A DNA stretch of 64,000 bases, taken from Beta vulgaris subsp. vulgaris. Its lineage: Eukaryota; Streptophyta; Magnoliopsida; Caryophyllales; Amaranthaceae. Of the stretch, positions 10,699 through 23,078 are shown in pieces. The notes under the pieces are model-generated. The model saw only the letters and a list, made by a program, of their open reading frames with translations, was not told the origin of the DNA and ran no database searches. The position numbers and the translations under genes were made by a program. Location: NCBI RefSeq assembly GCF_026745355.1, contig NC_079207.1, forward strand, positions 12,956,338 to 13,020,337. The letters run 5' to 3'. Position 1 is the stretch's first letter. Each line of letters starts with the position of its first letter.

Positions 10699-11348
10699 TC
10701 TCTATTATATAAGGGAAGAGAAGGGAGACACCAAAAAATGGTAATTCCTTTTATACCCTTATTAATAAAATACATATTCGTGGCACTGTTTGGCAAATAG
10801 AGTTTAGAGTTTAGCTGTTAAAGTTTATAGTTTAGAGTTTTAACTTTTTGTTCAGCAGATTTGACTACTGATTTGACAATTTTTTTCATAAATGTGTTTG
10901 GTAAAAATTAACTGATTACTAAAAGCTTATTGTCATTTGTTTGTGTAAAATGACATTTATATACAGTTCAATACATTATGTGTAGTATTATTATTAGAGG
11001 CAAATAGTTATTAAACATATTTCTACTTTATCCTCTAAATAAAAAGCTCATAATACTCTCTCTAAAACTCTCTTTTACCAAACACCTCTTTTAGAGCTTT
11101 TGACTAGTCAAAACTCTAAAAATGGTCAAAACCTCTTTTTTTGCTCCAAAACTCTAATTGACAAATACCCCACCATCTTTTATCACTGTATCCTCAATTA
11201 ACAAAATATTTACATAATAATTGATTTATTGGCTTTCAAAAAACAAAAGAAAAATATACAATGAACTTTATGAATAATTTTTCATATATATTATTACTCA
11301 ATTGACTTTTTGTTTGTTTTCACACGCATCGCGTTCATATAGGACTAG
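10699..11348 (+). mobile_element. Non-autonomous Helitron (family A)
   Basis: Starts TCTCTATTATATAAGGGAAG after an A and ends with an imperfect hairpin ACACGCATCGCGTTC, then CTAG before a T. It is inserted between A and T, as Helitrons do, with no target duplication. 650 bp, no coding capacity seen. Confidence 0.75.
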
Positions 11349-11758
11349 TATAAAAAGAGTGAGACTATTTGATTAAATTTTTCTACCTACTTTTTATTTC
11401 AGAAATTTAGTGAGTGCATTTTAACTATTATACTTAATGTGAAATCCACATCATTTTCATCTTATCTTTAACTAGCTAAAATTTAACCAAATAAAATGTT
11501 TCATAATATAAAAAGTTATAGAAACTACCGCTAAAACACCTCTAAATCGAAATGCTATGAAAATTATATCCTTTACATATCCCTTTTCTGATGTCATAAC
11601 AACAGTAATGTAAACAATAATGGAAGACAAGAATAACACCTTTAAGCAAACTTGATTCTATTCCAATTATTAGGACTAAACAGCAAAGAACGGCCAGCCA
11701 AATCATTAGCATTGTTGTAATCAATGAACAACATTATTGGATTTCTTTTGCTACCATA
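11349..11758. other. Downstream flank of the complete UPS gene
   Basis: AT-rich, 3' of the UPS stop codon at 11759 on the minus strand; it presumably holds the 3' UTR. No clear poly(A) signal could be singled out and no separate gene was seen. Confidence 0.4.
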
Positions 11759-14700
11759 TTATGACTTTCTGTGCCCTGATGATGCCATAAGGATTCCAAC
11801 TGCGATGATGAACATAGATAACATGGTAATAAGTAGTATGTATGTCTTTCTTGATGATTTCCTGTACTCTCCAAAAGCAACTACACCCCAAAAGGTGCTC
11901 ACCAGTGGAAGTGCCTGATAGTTTATACACATCGAAATCACGAATGAGAAGTTACTATTAGATCACAATTAGAGCGAGCTAATAACAAGAAACCATATAT
12001 AAAAACACCGAGTCTTTTAGACTGACCGATTGATGTTGGAGTGACTTGTTATAGTATCAAAGGGTGACTTTTTATATTATATTTGGTTGAACTTTGTATC
12101 ATGTTTTGAGTGACTTTAAGTCATGCAAGGGTGACATATTGAAGAAATGAAAGTTTTGATATATTGCCTGACCTGAACAGCATCAGCTGCAGCATATCCT
12201 GCAGCCTGACCTCCCATGAACTGAAGACCATTTCCAAATCCACAAAGCATGCCAGCCAAAAGTGCCCATCCTCGTCCATTCCAGTCCGCAAAGTAGGCAT
12301 GAAATGATGACTTTGGCAGGTCCAAAACAGGGTGAGATAGGAAGGTGATGTTCAAGATCAGTGCAATCGCAAATGAGGAAATGGAGAAGTAGAAGAAAGC
12401 AGTATAAACAACCAAATGAGGCACCCCTTCTCTCAAGCGATGAAATTGGTCATTGGTTGCTACGTTAAACAGAGGAGAGAATAGAGAATAGCAAAAACCA
12501 GCAAAAAAAGTTATTGCCAAACCAACCCAAATACTCCTGCCAAACACCTGCAGAAAGAATTATTTACAAGTGAGATAATCGGAACATATGTTGAATCATT
12601 AGTGATCACTGGTTAGTGCATATCAAGAAGACTTAACAGCTTACCTTAATTGATCTTCTTTCCTCAAGCTTAATAAGGAACTTTGCAGTCCCAAACTCCG
12701 GCTCCTTTGTACTTTCATTTGCCTTTTCAAGGTCCATAGGAACTGAAAGTAAAGAGGAAGTTGATAAATTCTAGTCGGCCTAGTCCTAACCTAGTGACAT
12801 ACTCTATATGTAACAGAAACTGTCCAAACTTCTCAACCTTTATGAGCAGATGCTCCACCTGAGGCTGGTTTATCGCTTTCCCTGTCAAAATTCGATTTTG
12901 GTGGTGTCACAAGTCTACAGCACCAGAAGCAACCGCACAAATCCAAAGGTTGTTAATTACTACTACATCTCATCATACCAAATTGTAGCCGTGCATTACG
13001 TTTGAGAAAGACTATTTGGTGGATTTACCAAAAAAACGCCTTCCTGACGTGTTCAGTGGAGTGCAATTCACCAAATAGCCAAACTTCGATGTTTCACAAA
13101 TACGAAGAAATAGTTTCTCGTGCAAATAAATGAGTTTCTTATCATAGCAAACAGTGTGTATATACCTTTCCTCTTCTTCAAGCTTACTTTCCAAATTTTT
13201 GAGTTTTGCAGTATTATCCACGTCATTAGATTTGTGAACAGAAGAACCCAGAAAAACTGCTATCAGAAAACATCCTACTCCTGGGAAAAGTATTTCTGCT
13301 CTATTAATTCTGCCATCCAGGAAATAGTTTACTGTGGTCCCTGTTAACGCATAAAAGATAAAGTATCAGTTATAATTGTTCAGTGTTCACTTCAACACAA
13401 GAGAATTAATATCCCATAAAAATAAGTTTTATTTGACAATACCCATTTTCAATCAGTGGAAACCAATAAGAATCAGAGAAGATAAATATCAGTTATTCAC
13501 GTTTAATCAGCAAAACTCGGTCTCAACCAGTAAAAATAAATTTCTATCAGTAAAAAGACCATTTGAAGTGGAGAGGACCTAATCTTTTAAAAATAGACCC
13601 TTTATAAATAGTTTGTGGTTATGGTATATAGAAATTTGATCATAAAACATTACTGTATAAGGATCGTGACAAATACTCAAATCTATTAGTTACAGACGAA
13701 GGGAGTAATATGGATACTGTCAATGAAAAGAAGAGAAAACAAACCTATTACAACGGTAATGCTAGCACTAACAACCTCAACAACCGATAAGCCGACTAAA
13801 GCCATAGCATATTGTATAGATAGATTCCCTACACTAAGAGCAACTCCACCAGCCATAGCGAACAACACAGAAGGCCAATTGTCTTGAACCTATTACATTG
13901 AAAAGTATTAATCAAGATCGTTCATAATTTAAGATTCACTGACAGGATTACTGTTGAAAAATGGTTTACATGATTTGGGAAACATTGATCCTAAGTACAT
14001 TGGAGCCAGGTTTGCTTAAGCCTTAGGCTCCGTTTGGTAGGGTGTAAAACATTTTCAGTGTAAAATGATTTTCATGGAAAATAATTTACAATGGAAAACA
14101 CAATTCCAAAATTAGTTTTTCCTTGTTTGGTTCCATGTAAGAAAAATAATGAAATGAAACAAATATGAAAGGGGAAGTAAGGAGGTAGTGAGAGGATTGT
14201 GTAAGAGAGATAAGGAAATTAGTTTTCCCTTCATTTTGAAGGGAAAATGGTTTTCCATCATTAGGAGTGTAATTTTACTCCAAGGGAAAATGGTTTTACA
14301 CTCCTTTGCCAACCAAACAATGTAAAACTGAAAATAGAGGAAAACGGTTTTCCGGGAAAACGTTTTACGCCCTACCAAACGGAGCCTTAATGTCAACCAT
14401 TACCATTATTTATTACTTCATCTAGTATATAAACAGAAAAAGTCGATACCATTTTAACTTTTTATTACCACCAACCACTGAACCACATAAGCCGTTGGTT
14501 CATCTAATCAGAATGTTGGTTTCATTCAATTCGGGATCAAAGTTCAACAGAAATCCTGTAACAACAACTTTGAAATTGCTGATAGGTTACTAAACCTACC
14601 AAGACACTGAATCTAAAGAATTCTTGGTTTTATAAGGCAATTAAAGGGTGGATGTGAACATCACGAATAACTTAATTTCTCCTTACTCGAGAACATAAAT

Positions 14701-14961
14701 TAAAAGCAATTGAAAGTTTGTTACCTGATACAGTTGGTTCAAGAAATTTGGCATGCTTGGTTTGCTCTCTCCAATCTCACCTAACGTGAGTGCGATAAAC
14801 ATAGCAGCTAAGAGATTAGTAATAGCGTAGTCAAGATAAGTATGCTGAGGAAGGCGTCCACGCCTTTCGAGGTAAGCCAAAATAGCAGGCCATGTCCCCA
14901 AGAAGAACAGAGAGAGCAGCATGCAAAATATAGCTCCTCCTTTGCTCTCTATCACATACAT
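11759..14961 (-). CDS. UPS: Ureide permease (UPS family), complete
   Basis: A membrane permease for ureides and related nitrogen-rich heterocycles (known role of plant UPS proteins in allantoin/uracil transport). Seven coding exons on the minus strand: 14725-14961, 13745-13889, 13166-13340, 12838-12914, 12645-12742, 12173-12547 and 11759-11914. They total 1263 bp (420 aa) with all phases consistent. The true start is ATG 14961 (M-Y-V-I-E-S-K-G-G), since the upstream in-frame codons include only GTG just after a splice acceptor. Exon 6 holds N-D-Q-F-H, W-N-G-R-G-W and G-F-G-N-G-L-Q-F-M-G-G-Q-A-A-G-Y-A-A-A-D-A-V-Q. Exon 7 ends S-S-G-H-R-K-S. The charged loop (exons 3-5) separates two membrane halves. 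Exon 2 takes an acceptor six bases upstream of that used by the left paralogue, adding V-Q before D-N-W-P. Intron 1 carries a MITE. Substrate preference cannot be read from sequence. Confidence 0.93.
14026..14386. mobile_element. Harbinger/Tourist-type MITE in UPS intron 1
   Basis: 361 bp with inverted ends GGCTCCGTTTGGTAGGG and CCCTACCAAACGGAGCC, flanked by TTA (14023-14025, 14387-14389). The interior is also partly self-complementary (GGAAAATGGTTTT words on both sides). It is non-coding and wholly intronic, absent from the corresponding intron of the left paralogue as far as I can see. Confidence 0.85.
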
Positions 14962-14973
14962 CTTTAATTCCAC

Positions 14974-16300
14974 CTGCCAAAATCCTCTAAATGATGAAAG
15001 AAAGTTAGGAAGGGCATCAAGATTCAGTTTCTTGTTATCCCTTTAATATTAATCCGACGACACTAAAAAATACTAATCTTCTACCATACAAATACATGTG
15101 ATCAGTATTATACTATTATCAATTATCATACATTACTCATACTCAGGTACTCTTATTGGACATGAGTATGCATCTAAGTGTCCCACTCGACTAAGTTTCA
15201 AGGTGTCCATACTCATACCGGAGTGGCTAGGCTCTGACAGAGATACTTGAGGTAAAATTATGAGTCCAAGTACCATAAATTCTATTGTCTACCGTAACTG
15301 CCAGTTTGATAGATAATGAATGTAAGTAAAAAGCTCCAAGTATGTGTTATCCTCCTTTAATTTTCATTTCCATAGATCTAAAACAGTAATGAGCAATGAT
15401 GGAAATGTAAGAAGAGAAAAACATAGTTAAGGGTAGATTTGCATTACCATTACCATTACCATTACCATGAATATCAACATGAAAATTTTCTAGCAACATT
15501 ACAAACAAATCTATTATCATTACTGCGACCAGCTACCGCCTTTATAAACAAGCTGTAACTTGTAAGTATATTTTAAATACAGTAATCCACTTATAAAGAA
15601 TTAGTATTGATCTAGCAGATCATACAGATTTCATATCATAAAGTTCTTCAAACTAGAAAAGTCAAGATTTGTTGCAAAAAGAGCCCATTATGGTTCAAGC
15701 AAAATCAAAACCGATGATAGCAAAACAAATGAAACAGAACTAAGAATCATTAAAAAGTTTCAGTCTTTTTTACAAAAGAACATACAACATACTTATTTCT
15801 AATTTGACCCAAATCTTGTAATGAAAATGCTGATCTTCAAAATGCATCGATGATACAGATTATTAAGCTTAAACAAACCCATTATTCCTATAAATTTAAA
15901 ATAAAATGCAAAGCTCATACATTTATCAGGTCAACACCTCCATAAATTCAGGCAAACAAGGATCCAAACAAAAATCCCAGAAAACTCACTAAAAACAAAA
16001 TACACCCTTTTAAGTTTTAAGCAACAAAACTAAAAGAAACAAATCTGAGAAAAAAAAGGAGAGAGAAAAAGTTGAAAGTTGCATACCAAATCACCAATTG
16101 GTGAAGCAGATGATTCCAGCTCCAGGCTCCAAAGAAAAATAACCCAATTTAACACTAATTTCTATCAAACTCTCAGATTCATTCAATGTTCTAAAACTAT
16201 ACAGAATCATGGGAATCCTTAAGAATCACAAATACCCAGAAACAGATATTTTGTTGCTGATAATGGTAGTAACCAACCTCGTATTATGATACTTTGGCAG
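14974..16300 (-). other. 5' UTR intron and probable leader exon of the complete UPS gene
   Basis: On the minus strand a donor (GATTTG|GTATGC) at 16087 and an acceptor (TTGGCAG) at 14974 bracket about 1.1 kb of AT-rich intron. The acceptor lies 12 bp upstream of the ATG at 14961. The leader exon would lie at 16087 to about 16300. Inferred from splice consensus only. Confidence 0.45.
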
Positions 16301-16620
16301 TTGAAATTCTAAACATAAATAAACAAACTGGAATTTGTCTGCATTCAAAGGGTGTGACAAAAGAGTATTTTTTTTACAATATAATGAATGAGCTGTTTTG
16401 GTTGGATAGTTACTTGCATAATTTAAGGAGAACCTTACACGTTGATTGTTGAAGATAACAGTACAATGCTTGAGAGTATAATAGTAAAAACAACGTGATT
16501 CGTTTTTCTTGATTCATTTTTCTAAGTCAAACAAAAAGAGACGTCATTCTATAGATAGATTTAATTCGTACGATACCTTTTGGGAAAACGAAAGAGATAT
16601 AAATAAAGAAAAAAAAAAAA

Positions 16621-16692
16621 GGGGCATTCCGAGAATTGAACTCGGGACCTCTCGCACCCTAAGCGAGAATCATACCACTAGACCAAATGCCC
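16621..16692 (-). tRNA. tRNA-Pro (AGG)
   Basis: 72 nt on the minus strand, without intron. The acceptor stem GGGCATT pairs with AATGCCC, and the discriminator base is C. D-arm A box is TGGTCTAGTGGTATG. The anticodon stem CTCGC/GCGAG holds the loop TTAGGGT, so the anticodon is AGG (proline). The T arm CCGAG/CTCGG holds loop TTCAATT (B box GAGTTCAATTC). A run of about 12 T follows directly after the 3' end (A-run at 16609-16620 on the plus strand), a strong pol III terminator. The full cloverleaf and terminator suggest an active gene, unlike the SINEs nearby. Confidence 0.97.
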
Positions 16693-17225
16693 ACTTGTAT
16701 ACTACTATCTCTGAATAAATTTTATTATTATGGTGAGGTTATTTCTCAATCACAAAAAGAGACAAACGTAAAAAGTAGATACATCAACAAATTTAACAAA
16801 GAAAAAGAAAGAGGGTAAGTTGGAATTTTGTATTTCACAGACTATTCATTTACAAACAGCTAAAATAAGGAGAAAAAAGACACCCTTTTTCAAACCACTC
16901 CATGTACTTTACATAGTGTCAAAATTTGAGGATATAGAAGAGAGAATGTGCAAAACATATGAAAAGAAAGATACAATACCCTATCTTATCATTTTCTTTT
17001 CCTCCTGCTTTTCTTAACTTTTTACCTAAGCAATTTTCTTCTTTTCATGTGAAAGTGTAAATGTAAAACCACCCTTGAAAATATTCCAGCATAAAGAACA
17101 AAAGAACTAAAGAACATTCAAACTATGAAACTATTATTGGGCTCGCGAATAAAAGCAAAACGAGAACCCAGAGAACGTCTTCTCTTCTATAGCCAGTATG
17201 ACGATCCAGTTGCTCGATCAAATAG
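16693..17225. other. Intergenic between erlin and tRNA genes
   Basis: AT-rich sequence holding the presumed 3' UTR of the erlin-like gene (minus strand, stop at 17226). No other gene or element recognised. Confidence 0.4.
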
Positions 17226-20200
17226 TTACTTTTCGGACATTTTGGGCACAGTTGCAAGGAAGTTCCCCAGCAACTTCTGGTCGAAAACCATATTTGGAAT
17301 CTGCAAAGCGAAGAGCTGAGTAAGAATTTCATTAAAGATGAGAGAGGACAATGTTTTTTAGCTCTATGGTTGGACAGTGGACTACCTTATCCCCGAAATA
17401 CATTTTGGTATTATTTGCTATCGACTCAATAAATCTGAGCTCGAGATACTGGGGTGTAAGCTTCAAAATGTTAGCTTCGGCTTCTTTCGTTAATCTGGAA
17501 AAGCAAACATCAATATTAGTATGAAATCGCATGAGAGTTTCCACCTATAAACCTTCCATAGGCTTCTGGAAGTAGAGATTCACCTGTAATAGTAGGCATC
17601 AGCCATACTCTTTTCCCGAGCTACATTCATCTCATTATCAATTTGCTGCTGCGTTCTCGCACTCTCCTTTTCCATCAGCTTCTGCTCCATGATGATCTTG
17701 CTTACAAATGAATTCTTTTCTGCCTCAGATATAGCAATCTTTTTCTGTGTCTCTGCCTCCTTCTCGGCGACTTTTTGTTTCTCAATAGCTATTAAAGCCT
17801 AAACAACAGTAACCAAAAGAACATGAGACACCAAAAACAACTGCAGAACTTTAAAAAGAGACACGAATAAAGAAGATATAACAATTGAATAAAAGATCTA
17901 TGACAGATCACTAGATCACAGAAAAAAAAATTGAATTTATGTAAACTTGACAGAAACTGTCAAAAGAGCACAGCAATAAACTTGAAACTGAGGCCAGGCT
18001 GAAAATAGGGAAATTCTTCAAGGGTCGTGCGATCTAAAATAAGGCACTAGTAGTTAGGTTGAAGTGGTGGTACTTGAAGGAAGAGATTGCAGTGGGAGAC
18101 CTATTACCCCAAGGCAGGGGTGGTAATCGTTCCACTCATTTGGGGCAGTAGTGTATTAGATATCATCACTCTCCAACCCTTGCTCTCTCTTTTATGAAAT
18201 ACTAATTACGACCATCACCTCCACCCATGTACAACCTCTTTGTTTAACTCCTACTACCCCTTTATACGTACCCCAAATTCCAAGCATACCCTGAGGGGGA
18301 AGGAGGAGGAGGACAAAAGCAGTCACCATATAATCATCAGTCTGAGGTCTGAACTACGGATCAATCCATCAGTAAGGTGAAGCTTCCGTCTTTCAGCAGT
18401 GAAATCGATCGATGGTACTGATCATCATAAACCCAAGACCGGGGAATTTCAGGAGAGCCGGTTGGGTTAAGGATAAGCATGTGAAGAACCCCAAACATCC
18501 AACCCCCCCCCCCAACCCCACCAAAAAAAGACCCTTATTTGCACAATAGATGTTATCTTCCTTTCTCCCACTAATCAAGGGACAAACCATGATAAAATCT
18601 GCATAAATGTTGTCCACCAACATATCACCCCCATCCCAGTAATCTTGAGATAAAAAGAAAAATGGTCATTCCACATGGAATGTCATGCACAGATACATCT
18701 GATGTCGTACCTTTGTCCTTTCTTCCTCCATCTGTTCATAATTCTGCCTTATACTCTCTGGAATAGTAGGTTTTGTGACACGAACACTGATGATCTCAAC
18801 ACCTGGAGCATAACGAGTGCAGTCACCCTGTAGAGCATCTTTCATCCTTTCATCAATCTGCAGAATAATACGACAGCAGAACATCAAAAAGTGGGTCACT
18901 CTAGCATGAAAGGAGAGAAACAAAATGAGAATTTTACACTGAACTTGTATGTATAGCACAAGTGATAAAGTATTTGAACTTAGATCCACGGATATAAATA
19001 CAGAGACAACTTTGACATAGGAACAAGTATATAGGAGGAAAGCAGCAAATAATGGTTTAACACATCTACTCAGGACTTAAATAATAATAAAAAACTGTGA
19101 CACTAAAAATCCAAAATGTAAAGTCCAAGTACGGAGGTCCTCTTTCAGTGCTTTCAGTCTCGACCTCTTTTAGTGTATTTTATGTGTTTACATGGTAGTC
19201 GGTAATCCTTCAGCTTTAACAATGGTCTTCCTTCTACTGGGTTTTTTAAAACTGCATCCCTCAATTCTTGTTGTTGTTTTAGATAAGCTTCACGACTATT
19301 TTTCTTTCAGAAAGATTTCCAAACATTAATTTGTGAAATGTTTCTTTGCGCATTAACCTAAAATTGTTTCATTTGATAATAATTCCAATTGGGTGAAGGC
19401 CTTAAGTCTAAGGTCCTGTACACATGGAATTCCACAAATCCCATCATCAGTAGTGTTCTTAATATGGTTGTAAATGTTGTATATAGACTAAGAACAGAAA
19501 AACCCTCAGCTCACAAAGGGAAGCAGAATGAGTACACATTGAGCAAAGTACACAGGCAGACGTTAGGTCCACCTCCTCAATCAGAAATCTGAGCAGTACA
19601 ACTGATTACAAAATTAAGAACATAGAGCTATTATAATATTATATTATACTAAAAGTTCCAATAGCATACTCGTGAGTTTTGTGGCTCACCTGATCAAACA
19701 TATCAATATAAACTTGTTGAAGAGCATGGGAGCTGCAGAACTGGTTGATCTCATGATGAATTTTGTCATATATCCATGTCTTATCATAGTGCACGCCATA
19801 GTTCAGAAGAGTGTCGTATACATATTCCTTATTCAGCCTGTTGACTACCTGAACAAAATATTCATATTAAATCATATACAGCAATACAACTCAATTAGAA
19901 AAGGCAAAAATCAATATCAACAATTGAGAAAAAACTGTGCTACTTATGCAAAGCACCTGAGTAAGCATACCTCTATCCTGGTGAAGTTGATCATAACACC
20001 CCCTTTTGTGCCACATGGAATATCTCTAACCTACATAGTAAAAGTCAAATCCAACGACATTTTAACAAATAGACTTGACTATACTCTGAAACAAAGAAAA
20101 CTATATCATGCTAGTCAATCTACATAGTTACAACCACATCACGGCCTCGTGGAATTACCTGATCAGTCTGAAGTGTTACTTGTATAGGTTCGTAGTGGGT

Positions 20201-21068
20201 AATTATAGGCAATTTCCAGTGAAAACCTATAAATTTAGTGAATCAGGAACTTTTCACAAAATCACAACACAAACACAATGGAGAGTCTAAGCTGTCATGA
20301 AACGCAAAATCAGACCAGGATCGGTGATTATTTTAAGAAGGGCACCCCCTCTCCAGTAGACACCAACATGACCTTCTGGAACTTGGTGCAAGATGGTCAA
20401 GCTAATCTTGTTTGTCGATGTTGAAGAAAGCACAATCTGCTATGTTATCGCGCACATCACACAAATTACAATCTTGATCACACATCACAAACTAACTTCA
20501 AAAGTTCAAATGATCATTACATTGAAATCAAGAACTACTCCATGTTATGCATCAAATTGAAGATTCTTGGTAACCATAAATTAAGGAACAGTTTTTGGTG
20601 CAATTGTCAAATCAAATTAGCAAACACAAACAATCAGAGAACATTTCGAATAAGTAGTGGATCATTTGAACAAAATCAAACAGAGTATATATTTAAAGAC
20701 GAACCCTACAAGTTTAAAGATGACCAAAATAGAAAACCGAGCGAATTTGAAAAAATTAATTAATACTTCTAATAATCATACAGCCATGATTTGATCACTC
20801 AATTGAGAGATAAAATAAGAAAACCTAAAAATGGAATTGATATAAGTCGACATTTTGTTAATTGAAAATTAAAGAAGTTGGCACACACAAAAAATGGTGG
20901 AGAAAAGATAGCAAAGAAAGCGCAAAAGTGAGAGATTACCGCAGTGAAAGCAGCTACGAATAAGAAAAGCAAAGGAAAAATGCCGGAAAGAGGACTTCCA
21001 CCGCCGGCGCCGGCGCCGGGAGTAGTACGGCGAGCAGGAGTTTGTTGCTGCTGTTGTTGTGGATCCAT
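17226..21068 (-). CDS. Erlin-like SPFH/prohibitin-domain ER membrane protein
   Basis: Plant homologue of erlin-1/2, SPFH (Band 7) proteins of ER lipid-raft-like domains; animal erlins oligomerise and assist ER-associated degradation. Nine exons on the minus strand: 20940-21068, 20316-20436, 20159-20226, 19971-20030, 19690-19848, 18711-18857, 17584-17798, 17386-17494 and 17226-17300. They give 1083 bp (360 aa) with consistent phases. A Gln/Gly/Ala-rich N-terminus (about 30 aa) is followed by one hydrophobic helix (residues about 29-47, spanning exons 1-2). The SPFH domain has [35 protein letters not shown] and [20 protein letters not shown]. An Ala/Glu/Lys-rich coiled coil (exon 7) follows, then the conserved K-L-T-P-Q-Y-L-E-L and [13 protein letters not shown] end. 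Length is normal for the family. A single-copy housekeeping role is likely; function in plants is inferred from the animal proteins. Confidence 0.93.
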
Positions 21069-21228
21069 GTTGTTATTAGTTGTCTCTGTCTAATTTCTCG
21101 GAACTTTTCTGGTTTATTGTACTTGTTGCTCAAGTCTAGTACAAGTGTACAACAGCTACAACTGCACCCTCTCAAGTCTCACCAACACGCCTCTATTTAT
21201 AGATACGCCGACCTTGGTCTATTGACTA

Positions 21229-22281
21229 CTAGCCTTCATATGCACGCGATGCGTGCGTTAATTTCAAAATTTGTTATTCTATTAGATACTCCATTCGTAC
21301 TTTATTTATGATTAAACTTAAATGTGAAAAATTCAACAATTAGATGAATTTAGATATATTAATTCGCTAATGTAAAAAGATAAAAAGATTGTGAGTGATT
21401 GTTAACATTAATTTTTTGTGAATGAATATCGAAAAGAAGGAAAATTTGTCAGAAACCACCTTTTATAATCACTTATGTGAGAAACCACCTTTTAAAAAAA
21501 ATTGGTTAATTAGCCACCTTTTTTATTCTTTTTTTTGTTGGAATCCACCACTTGTCGGAATCCGGCGTTGACCTTGATTTACAGCATTGACCATCAGATT
21601 TTCGCCATTTTCCCCCCTTTATCTTTCTCCTCCCTCCCTCCTCGCATCCCCGGCAACCCCCCTCCTCCCTCGCAACCTGCCGGCAAACCCCCCAACGACC
21701 ATCCCCACCCTCCCAGCCCTAAGCCCATCACCTCCCTCGCATCCCCTGACATCTTAGGTGGAAGAAATGGCGAAAAATCTGGAAAAAAATGGCGAAAATC
21801 CGATGGTCAACGCCGGAACATCAAGGTCAACGTCGGATTCCGGCAAGTGGTGGCTTCCAACAAAAAAAGAACAAAAAAGGTGGTTAATTAACCAAAAAAA
21901 TTTAAAAGGTGGTTTCTCACAAAAAAGTGGTTATAAAAGATGGATCCTGACAAATTTTTCCGAAAAAAAAGAACAAAAATAATGAGTTGGTTTAACTGAA
22001 TTAAAGAGTATCAAAGGTAGTGAATGTGCAGACTTTTCATGTGCACGTTATGTATGCCATCTTTTTTTATAAGGTATAAATATTTTGTCCATTTAATTTT
22101 TGATTGAAGTATTTAATGCATATACCATTTTAAACTTGTTTTAAATGACAAGTTGGAATGAGAAATTTTTAAATGATTTGCTTTTGTAATTTTTTTCATT
22201 CCATTAATTAGATCATTAAGGGTATTTTAGTCACTTCAAAAGAGGACACCACACCTCCTCCCTTGGCTTATATAATAGAGA
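21229..22281 (-). mobile_element. Non-autonomous Helitron (family A) with a nested Mutator-type MITE
   Basis: On the minus strand it starts TCTCTATTATATAAGCC after A (22282) and ends with the hairpin GCACGCATCGCGTGC, then CTAG at 21229-21232 before T. Apart from a nested insertion at about 21439-21961, it is nearly identical to the 505-bp copy at 31325-31829. Confidence 0.85.
21439..21961. mobile_element. Mutator-type foldback MITE nested in a Helitron
   Basis: The ends GGAAAATTTGTCAG and CTGACAAATTTTTC are inverted, and the similarity continues inward through repeated GGTGG/CCACC blocks, making a long foldback. A 9-bp target duplication CGAAAAGAA / CGAAAAAAA has one mismatch. The matching Helitron at 31325-31829 lacks this segment and so shows the empty site. 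The Pro-rich open frame inside is a C-rich shadow, not a gene. Confidence 0.8.
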
Positions 22282-22283
22282 TT

Positions 22284-22480
22284 GGTTTAGTTAAGGGTTC
22301 GTATCTCATAATCTTGAGGTTGTGGGATCAAACTCCATTATAGTACATTGGGGGTGGCGATTTTCGCTTACCATTCTCCCTACTCCCAAGTAGTCTTGCC
22401 TACAAACTTGGTTCGGGTTGACCTGTGTAAAGTTTCGGTCTGGATAGGATGTCTTCTTCTTACCTTATTAAAAAAAAATT
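22284..22480 (+). mobile_element. tRNA-derived SINE (probable)
   Basis: Begins GGTTTAGTTAAGGG (A-box-like), has B-box-like GGGATCAAACTCC about 40 bp on, and ends in an A-run (TTAAAAAAAAATT). Target duplication is unclear because it abuts the Helitron end. Confidence 0.5.
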
Positions 22481-22575
22481 ATAGATACGACTACGACATA
22501 CTTGTTTGCATCCAATACGTGCGAAAGTAGATCGAAAACAACTCCTAAAAGAAGTAGATTGAAAACAAAATTATA

Positions 22576-22823
22576 CTTCCTCTGTTTCTAAACAAGTGCA
22601 ACATTTGCATAGTGTTTTTAAACTTTAATTAGCTTTGGTGATTTACATTTTAGGAAAAACATAGTCATGTGGGATCTTGTTAGATTTGTCTGAATGTGAA
22701 TTTTTTTAATATCAACTTTTTATAATTTTTACTTATTGATAATTGAAGATATTAATGGTTAAAATAATGCATTGGCAAACGTGAAAACAAAAAAGTGTTG
22801 CACTTATTTAGAAACGGAGGAAG
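22576..22823. mobile_element. Stowaway MITE
   Basis: 248 bp; left end CTTCCTCTGTTTCTAAACAA, right end TTATTTAGAAACGGAGGAAG, flanked by TA on each side. The arms continue as GTGCAAC / GTTGCAC. Confidence 0.85.
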
Positions 22824-22830
22824 TATTATC

Positions 22831-23040
22831 GAATTTTTTCCTTGGATAATGCAAAAATGGGTTTTAATTCCCAAAATATGCCCAAAAAAATTAAAATTCC
22901 CTGCGTACCGTCCACGTAGGACGGCACGCGAGAATTTTTTTTTTTTAGTAAAAACCGCTACTTGCAGTAGCGGTTTACAAGCGCCGAGAATTTTTTTTTT
23001 TTTTAACTTAGGTAAAACCGCTACTCGGAGTAGCGGTTTA

Positions 23041-23078
<38 letters not shown>

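Noticed and set aside
21535..21982. Pro-rich frame and its neighbour at 21758-21982
   Set aside because: They lie within a Mutator-type foldback element; composition follows the C-rich inverted arms.
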